This document shows, in pieces, positions 7,284-11,394 of a DNA stretch of 11,394 nucleotides. The translations under genes and the position numbers were made by a program. Positions within the stretch are counted from its first letter, which is position 1. Each line of letters starts with the position of its first letter. A model generated the notes under the pieces. The model was given only the letters and a program-made list of their open reading frames with translations. It searched no databases and was not told where the DNA came from. The DNA lies in assembly GCA_900543345.1 (NCBI GenBank), contig UQRJ01000067.1, positions 1 to 11,394 on the forward strand, in the 5' to 3' direction. The stretch comes from an uncultured Sporolactobacillus sp. (GTDB taxonomy: Bacteria; Bacillota; Bacilli; Bacillales; Sporolactobacillaceae).

Positions 7284-8386
7284 TATGTTTCGCTCCCTTT
7301 ACCGCCGGCGATCCGAATAGCTTTGATTCCCAGGCCGGGTCGATCGGGCAGGATAATCTCATTTTTTTGATAGCGAATGCCGCCCGTCACGGGATTTGAA
7401 GTAAACATCAGCGGTGTATCGAGATCACAACGCGTGACATTTTTCTTCGCAGCCGCAAAATGAGCGGCCGCCGAGACGGAAACGGGCGACTCGACCATGC
7501 AACCGACCATACATTCGATACCGTAAGCTTCTGCCAGTGTGTTGATTTTTTCGGCGCCGGCAATGCCGCCTGCTTTCATCAATTTAATATTGATCAAGTC
7601 GCAACCGTGCATCGCAAGCAGCCGGGCGGCGTCAGCGGGGCTGAAAATACTCTCGTCGGCCATGATCGGCGTCGCAACGCTTGCGGTCACTTGCTTCATT
7701 CCAGCGAAGTCCCGGGCGGGTAGCGGCTGTTCGACCAGCTCGATCTGAAGTCCCATTCGTTCCATCCGGCGAATCGACGAAATGGCCTGTTTAACAGTCC
7801 ATCCTTGATTCGCATCAAGCCGTAATCTCACGCCGTTCCCGACACTTTTGCGAATGGCTTCGACGCGTGCCACATCTTCGGCTTCCGATGAGTTGCCGAC
7901 TTTTACTTTCAGCGTAGCGAAACCGTCGCCAACCAATTTGACGGCATCTTCAGCCATTTCTTCCGGAGAATTGACACTGACGGTAAAATCGGTTTGAATC
8001 CGATGGCGGTAGCCTCCAAGCAGTTGATAAAGCGGAAGCCCCGTTTTTTTACCGAGGCAATCATAAAGGGCAATATCGATTGCCGCCTTAGCGCTGGAAT
8101 TATGGACAAGTGCCGTCTCCAGCACTTCGTGAATCCGTTCATGTCGTTCGATCGGCAGTCCGATCAGCTGCGGACGAAGGACATTGCGCACCGCATAATT
8201 GATACTTGCCAGACTGTCCCCCGTAATCACATGGGTCGGCGGCGCCTCGCCGAATCCGACGGTGCCGTCGTCACAGATCAGGCGGACCATGACGCTTTCT
8301 GCTTGGCGTACCGTGCGCAATGCCGTTTTAAATGGTTTGATCAGCGGAATCGATAGTAATTCGGTTTCGATATCAGCGATTTTCAT
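7283..8386 (-). CDS. ykfB: L-Ala-D/L-Glu epimerase
   Basis: This 367-residue enolase-superfamily enzyme (EC 5.1.1.20) inverts the second residue of L-Ala-D-Glu to give L-Ala-L-Glu, which normal dipeptidases can split. The N-terminal capping domain (about 1-120) is followed by the TIM-like barrel. General bases are Lys162 (KVKVG) and Lys268 (NIKLMKAGG); the Mg2+ ligands are Asp191 (LDANQG), Glu219 (VEQP) and Asp244 (ADES). These numbers are the same as in the characterised B. subtilis enzyme. The specificity residues Arg24 (ALRTV) and Asp321/Asp323 (CDLDTP), which hold the dipeptide, are also kept, so this is a dipeptide epimerase and not muconate cycloisomerase or o-succinylbenzoate synthase. 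It is the second gene of the operon, 51 bases after the LD-carboxypeptidase, and overlaps the NlpC/P60 gene by one base. GGAAGGG lies upstream of its ATG. Confidence 0.96.
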   Translation of the reverse strand: MKIADIETELLSIPLIKPFKTALRTVRQAESVMVRLICDDGTVGFGEAPPTHVITGDSLASINYAVRNVLRPQLIGLPIERHERIHEVLETALVHNSSAKAAIDIALYDCLGKKTGLPLYQLLGGYRHRIQTDFTVSVNSPEEMAEDAVKLVGDGFATLKVKVGNSSEAEDVARVEAIRKSVGNGVRLRLDANQGWTVKQAISSIRRMERMGLQIELVEQPLPARDFAGMKQVTASVATPIMADESIFSPADAARLLAMHGCDLINIKLMKAGGIAGAEKINTLAEAYGIECMVGCMVESPVSVSAAAHFAAAKKNVTRCDLDTPLMFTSNPVTGGIRYQKNEIILPDRPGLGIKAIRIAGGKGSET

Positions 8387-8437
8387 CCTTGACTTCCCTT
8401 CCGTGTGTATTCGTATGTATTTTCCGCATGCCGCGGA

Positions 8438-9358
8438 TTACCTGACGCCCGGCGCAATCGACAATCGTTTCATATCTGCATCGAGAACGCCCTGCACGCC
8501 GAGCGGCAATGAAAAGTTGGGGGCACAATGACCGATTAGGAAACCGCTTACTGCCGGTTTTCCTGCGGCGGATAAGTAATTCTCCAGTACTTCGTCTATA
8601 GAAAAAGTCGGTTCCTGGAGGTCCGACTCGTCCGCTGAAAAATTGCCGACAATAAAACCGGCCGCCTGATCCAGTTTCCCCGCCAAACGCAGCTGATTCA
8701 GCATCCCGTCCACCCGGTAAGGCGCTTCGTTAATATCTTCGATCAGCAATAATTTTTCCTCGGTATCAATCTCAAAGGGCGTGCCTAACGAGCTGACGAG
8801 CAGCGACAGATTGCCGCCGACAATCATTCCCTCCGCTCTTCCATCATTAATGATCTTTAGCGGCGAAATATGCTCATCGTATTTCAACGAGACCGCCTCG
8901 AATAATTGCGAAAACAATTGCTTGGATAACAGCGGAACATTCTCTTCGCCAAGATCAGAGGCCAGCATCGGCCCATGAAATGTCACCATCCCCGCCTGCT
9001 GCCGGATCGCCGTATGAAGATATGTAATATCGCTATACCCCCAGAAAATTTTCGGATGGCTGCGGATCAGCTCGTAATCCACCCGATCAGCGAAACGTGC
9101 ACTGCCGTACCCGCCGCGGGCACAGACAATTGCCCGGACTTCATCGTTAAGAAACATGTCATGCAAATCGCTTAATCGTTCCTCGTCGCTGCCGGCCAAA
9201 TAACCATCCCTTCGCCCCAGGTTCCGGCTTGTTCGAACGGTAAAGCCGAGGTCGTTCAGCCACTCAATCGCCCGGCCGAGCTTTCTTAAATCCGGCGGTC
9301 CGGCCGGACTGATCACACCGATGGTATCTCCTTCCTGCAAATGTTCCGGATAAATCAT
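8438..9358 (-). CDS. ykfA: LD-carboxypeptidase (peptidase family S66), YkfA-like
   Basis: This 306-residue serine peptidase is expected to remove the terminal D-Ala from wall tetrapeptides in the cytoplasm. The triad is visible: Ser109 in the nucleophile elbow GYSD, Glu207 in LLIEDINEAPYR and His277 in IGHCAPN. The S66 N-terminal signature GDTIGVISPAGPP and the ARGGYGS segment are present. Length and motif spacing match LdcA. The related MccF immunity proteins share the fold, but the neighbouring epimerase and NlpC/P60 enzyme favour murein-peptide recycling. The ATG at 9358 follows GGAGG by 9 bases and there is no signal peptide. It is the first gene of the operon, about 50 bases downstream of a likely promoter (9415-9445). 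Confidence 0.95.
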   Translation of the reverse strand: MIYPEHLQEGDTIGVISPAGPPDLRKLGRAIEWLNDLGFTVRTSRNLGRRDGYLAGSDEERLSDLHDMFLNDEVRAIVCARGGYGSARFADRVDYELIRSHPKIFWGYSDITYLHTAIRQQAGMVTFHGPMLASDLGEENVPLLSKQLFSQLFEAVSLKYDEHISPLKIINDGRAEGMIVGGNLSLLVSSLGTPFEIDTEEKLLLIEDINEAPYRVDGMLNQLRLAGKLDQAAGFIVGNFSADESDLQEPTFSIDEVLENYLSAAGKPAVSGFLIGHCAPNFSLPLGVQGVLDADMKRLSIAPGVR

Positions 9359-9407
9359 CGGCTCATCCCTCCTTTGCTTACTTGCGTGTTTCCCGCTGCT
9401 GAATTCG

Positions 9408-9527
9408 TTACTTTATTATATCAGAAATGGCATTTTTATTGTTCATCGTCTTAAAATATTCCGAATAGTCCGCGTTTTCCAATAGCTAAAACTGCGACAA
9501 CTGATCTCTTCTTTTCTTTTTTCTCAT
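9408..9527 (-). pseudogene. Possible 40-codon small gene broken by an in-frame TAG
   Basis: From ATG 9527 the - strand reads MRKKKRRDQLSQF, then TAG (9488-9486), then continues in the same frame for 25 more codons (LLENADYSEYFKTMN...DIIK) to TAA at 9410-9408. The second half has a protein-like composition. There is no good Shine-Dalgarno (only GGAAAT), and its end overlaps the -10 box of the ykf promoter, so it may well be chance. I do not recognise the peptide. Confidence 0.2.
9415..9445 (-). promoter_or_regulatory. Probable promoter of the muropeptide operon
   Basis: A perfect -10 TATAAT (9420-9415) is preceded by TG one base upstream (an extended -10). The best -35 is TGAACA (9445-9440), 4 of 6 matches at a 19-base spacing, so the extended -10 probably carries the site. 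Transcription would start near 9408, about 50 bases before the ykfA-like start codon. Confidence 0.6.
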
Positions 9528-9569
9528 ATTTCCAGCTTCTTGTTCTGCAGTTGGGCCGCGGCCCCTTAT

Positions 9570-10298
9570 TTACGCCCGATCTGAGCAAACGCGGATGGCC
9601 CGGCCAACTTCGGTATGCCGGGACGACGAATAGTTATCGCTATACTCAATCCGATCGATCTTACATCCCGGCCCGATGGTCACATGATTTCCACGGACCA
9701 CACGCGCCGTTGTGTATTCCAGATCGATATCGCCGCCCGCAATTAAGTCCGCCTGAAAATTAACAATCGGGCCCTGATGAAACAGGGTACGTTTCTTTTT
9801 CACCGTAATCTGGTTGCTGTGGATTTCCCGGACATAGTTATCTGCGTCAATTTTCAATGCAATCAGAATTGATCGGCAGCGAAGCAACCCGCCGACAAAA
9901 ATCCCGCCGGTCATTTCCATCCGGGTCAGCGATACGTTCCCCCGCACATGAAGCAGGCCGTGTACTTTCGCTTCCTGTCCGAAAAAATCACGTTCACACA
10001 GGAGCCTGCCGTAAATAACCGATTGACTGGCAGCACACTGCTGTTTGACCTTTGTTATGCCAATCAAGCGCATCTCGTTCGCTTGCAAGAGATGAAGCAC
10101 CGTCACTTCACCCAGATTGCTGAAATAGCCACAATCCATATTTCCATCGACCAAGCACTCGCCTCCTATCTTACACGTTTCCGCTTTGAGATCGCCGTCG
10201 ATTCGACATTTCCCCATCATCCGTACTTTTTTAAAGCTTCCCCCGCCGGTCGTGCTTTCGCCGACGACAGTCAGCTTTCTACCTTTCACCTTTTTCAA
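9570..10298 (-). CDS. Bactofilin-like polymer-forming protein, YhbE/YhbF type
   Basis: This 242-residue protein resembles the Bacillus polymer-forming cytoskeletal proteins YhbE and YhbF. After a short polar N-terminus with a Gly-rich stretch (TTGGGSFKKV, 15-25), short beta-rich repeats of the pattern hydrophobic-x-Gly follow (GKCRIDGDLKAETCKIGGECLVDG and onward), as in a right-handed beta-helix. The C-terminal block GGDIDLEYTTARVVRGNHVTIGPGCKID (188-215) is typical of this subgroup. Such proteins build filaments that position wall or membrane factors. Nine cysteines (31, 42, 48, 56, 88, 101, 141, 212, 238) are many for a cytoplasmic Bacillales protein. The start is TTG with GAGAGGG 7 bases upstream. 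No terminator is evident before the ykf operon, 211 bases on, so some readthrough is possible. It is divergent from a membrane-protein gene. Confidence 0.85.
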   Translation of the reverse strand: MKKVKGRKLTVVGESTTGGGSFKKVRMMGKCRIDGDLKAETCKIGGECLVDGNMDCGYFSNLGEVTVLHLLQANEMRLIGITKVKQQCAASQSVIYGRLLCERDFFGQEAKVHGLLHVRGNVSLTRMEMTGGIFVGGLLRCRSILIALKIDADNYVREIHSNQITVKKKRTLFHQGPIVNFQADLIAGGDIDLEYTTARVVRGNHVTIGPGCKIDRIEYSDNYSSSRHTEVGRAIRVCSDRA

Positions 10299-10434
10299 TC
10301 GTTCGCCCTCTCACTCATCACGGGCTGTCCTTTTTCAGCAAATGGGATGGGTGATGCCGTTTCCCGTCTGCTGCCGGCTTTACCCCACTTATCGTGCCCT
10401 CGCCATCCGCGTCCTCACGACGGACAACGCATCT

Positions 10435-10443
10435 ATTCTAACA
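10435..10443 (-). promoter_or_regulatory. Weak candidate promoter for the bactofilin-like gene
   Basis: The - strand reads TGT-TAGAAT, an extended -10 (TAGAAT 10440-10435) without a recognisable -35. It lies about 135 bases before the TTG start, in the 264-base divergent spacer. I could not find a convincing promoter for the + strand gene in the same spacer. Confidence 0.3.
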
Positions 10444-10562
10444 CAACCGGATAAAAGCAGGTCCTCCCTTCTTAACGTTTCGATGTATGAAAGCCGTTCG
10501 ACCAGACAAAATAAATTTAAAGAAACCCAAGTAGATAAAAAGAAAAAGGGAGGTTCCGGGAA

Positions 10563-11339
10563 ATGGCGCGACGTTATAAAGCGGTACTGAATTGTTTCGG
10601 CACGGCTCAGATTAACCATCGCAATCCGGCCGTCATCGCCTGGTGGTCGGCAGCTTTACCCGGTTTTGGGCATATGTTGCTGAATATGCATCTCAAAGGC
10701 AACATTTTCTTTCTGACTGAAATGGTAATCAACCTCCAATCGCGTCTCAATCTCGCCATCGTCTATACACTGACCGGTCAGTTTAAAGAAGCCGGGGAAT
10801 TGCTGGATACCCGTCTGATTTTAATTTATATTCCTTTTTATATTTTCTGTATTTGGGACAGTTACCGAAGCACGATAGATGTGAACATGATTTGTCGTAT
10901 TGTCGATCTGAAACCAATCAAGATGCGCGCATTTGACATGCAAACACTCGAAGTGTGTTACCTCGACCGGCGAATTCCGCATGCCGCGGCGATCTGGTCG
11001 CTGTTTTTACCGGGGCTCGGGCAGATTTATAATCGTCGAACATTAAATGCATTCACGCTGATTTTCTGGACAATCATGATTACATACTTTTCCCGTGATC
11101 TTCAGAGTCTGCTGCTTCTTGCTCACGGACAATTCGAACAGGCGCGAAACGTGATCGATATGGAATGGGCGCTCTTCATTCCGTCCGTCTGCTTCGGATC
11201 CGCATATGACGCCTACATCGCGACGATCGAATATAATCAGTTATTTATGCATGAACAAAGTGAGTACCTGCGCAGAGAATGGCAGCGAGGGCGCCCGAAT
11301 ACCACATTACCGGGCAAAAGGAGGCAACCTATTGTTTGA
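10563..11339 (+). CDS. Unrecognised membrane protein with two tandem 87-residue repeats
   Basis: I do not recognise this 258-residue protein by name. It consists of two copies of one unit: residues 22-108 and 139-225 align without gaps at a constant offset of 117. Matching landmarks are LPGFG (32-36) with LPGLG (149-153), GQF (72-74) with GQF (189-191), Asp82 with Asp199, Asp99-x-Tyr with Asp216-x-Tyr, and Asn108 with Asn225. Each unit starts with a hydrophobic helix ending in LPGxG, has a second hydrophobic stretch, a polar loop (GQFxxA...D) and a third hydrophobic segment, giving about six membrane segments. LPGxGQ motifs occur in small TM2-like membrane proteins. The ATG at 10563 follows AGGGAGG by 9 bases. 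The last 8 bases overlap a following gene start, so the two are probably translated together. No function can be assigned. Confidence 0.88.
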   Translation: MARRYKAVLNCFGTAQINHRNPAVIAWWSAALPGFGHMLLNMHLKGNIFFLTEMVINLQSRLNLAIVYTLTGQFKEAGELLDTRLILIYIPFYIFCIWDSYRSTIDVNMICRIVDLKPIKMRAFDMQTLEVCYLDRRIPHAAAIWSLFLPGLGQIYNRRTLNAFTLIFWTIMITYFSRDLQSLLLLAHGQFEQARNVIDMEWALFIPSVCFGSAYDAYIATIEYNQLFMHEQSEYLRREWQRGRPNTTLPGKRRQPIV

Positions 11340-11359
11340 GGTATTGAGTGTTTTCGAAC
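11332..11359 (+). CDS. Start of an unidentified gene, cut by the contig end
   Basis: AAAGGAGG (11317-11324) is followed after 7 bases by TTG and the codons MFEVLSVFE before the adapter begins at 11360. The start overlaps the stop of the duplicated membrane protein gene by 8 bases in another frame. The strong ribosome site inside the upstream gene's tail supports a real, coupled gene, but nine residues are too few to identify it. Confidence 0.65.
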
Positions 11360-11394
11360 CTGTCTCTTATACACATCTCCGAGCCCACGAGACC
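11360..11394 (-). other. Illumina Nextera adapter (i7 side), not genomic
   Basis: Positions 11360-11393 are the exact reverse complement of 13-46: Tn5 mosaic end first (11360-11378), then the Read 2 adapter. The final base C fits the first base of the reverse-complemented index. This is untrimmed adapter and genomic sequence ends at about 11359. Confidence 0.97.

Noticed and set aside
8424..8439. Small hairpin TCCGC/GCGGA between the LD-carboxypeptidase and epimerase genes as a terminator
   Set aside because: It has a five-pair stem without a T tract, inside what looks like a single operon.
9553..9564. Perfect 12-base palindrome GGGCCGCGGCCC after the bactofilin-like gene
   Set aside because: With a usable loop only four pairs remain and no T run follows, so it is not a terminator; it may be a chance GC-rich palindrome.
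10295..10438. - strand frame MRCPS-TGA-GRGW... read as a CxxU selenoprotein or broken zinc ribbon, ending as MSERAND over the bactofilin start
   Set aside because: No ribosome site fits the ATG, no further Cys follow, the composition is not protein-like and I saw no selenocysteine insertion hairpin.
10389..10619. 76-residue - strand open frame overlapping the start of the duplicated membrane protein gene
   Set aside because: It runs antisense over that gene's ribosome site and start and has no Shine-Dalgarno or recognisable motif.
13..11393. 34-base terminal inverted repeats suggesting a transposon or integrated element
   Set aside because: They are exact sequencing adapter, preceded by an 8-base index, and there is no transposase gene.

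Overview
The window is one assembled contig of a Gram-positive bacterium, most likely a member of the order Bacillales with about half G+C. Evidence for this is the strong Shine-Dalgarno sequences, frequent TTG starts, an alanine dehydrogenase and an ABC exporter very close to Bacillus subtilis Ald and YwjA, and a murein-peptide operon of the ykfABC type. A Sporolactobacillus-like group is possible, but this is only an impression. Both contig ends are Illumina Nextera adapter (1-46 and 11360-11394), so true genomic sequence runs from 47 to 11359.

Layout. Left (+ strand): ald (156-1292) ends in a strong intrinsic terminator (1318-1348), followed by about 350 bases with no convincing gene. Centre (- strand, read right to left): a four-gene operon made of an LD-carboxypeptidase (ykfA-like, 9358-8438), an L-Ala-D/L-Glu epimerase (ykfB, 8386-7283), an NlpC/P60 endopeptidase (ykfC-like, 7283-6363) and a class-A-beta-lactamase-fold serine hydrolase (6376-5561). 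A spacer of about 180 bases follows, with a near-consensus promoter, a 9-base direct repeat and an intrinsic terminator. After it come glutamine-dependent NAD+ synthetase (nadE, 5383-3464) and a YwjA-like ABC exporter (3421-1700). Right: a bactofilin-type polymer-forming protein (10298-9570, - strand) lies divergent from a membrane protein made of two tandem copies of one 87-residue unit (10563-11339, + strand). The membrane protein overlaps the start of another gene that is cut by the contig edge.

How the genes work together. None of the four operon products has a visible signal peptide, so they look like a cytoplasmic pathway for imported cell-wall peptides. LD-carboxypeptidase trims tetrapeptides, the NlpC/P60 enzyme releases L-Ala-D-Glu, and the epimerase turns this into L-Ala-L-Glu for ordinary dipeptidases. 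The serine hydrolase has an unknown role in the set and appears to lack the deacylating Glu of true beta-lactamases. Ald could then oxidise alanine to pyruvate using NAD+, the product of the NadE pathway, but it is transcribed separately.

The points most worth following up are: (1) the nadE leader, where the terminator lies downstream of the apparent nadE promoter and would act as an attenuator; (2) the internally duplicated membrane protein next to the bactofilin; (3) the intracellular beta-lactamase-like protein in the muropeptide operon; (4) the adapter ends, which create a false 46-residue N-terminal extension on Ald. I saw no rRNA, tRNA, CRISPR array or genuine mobile element.
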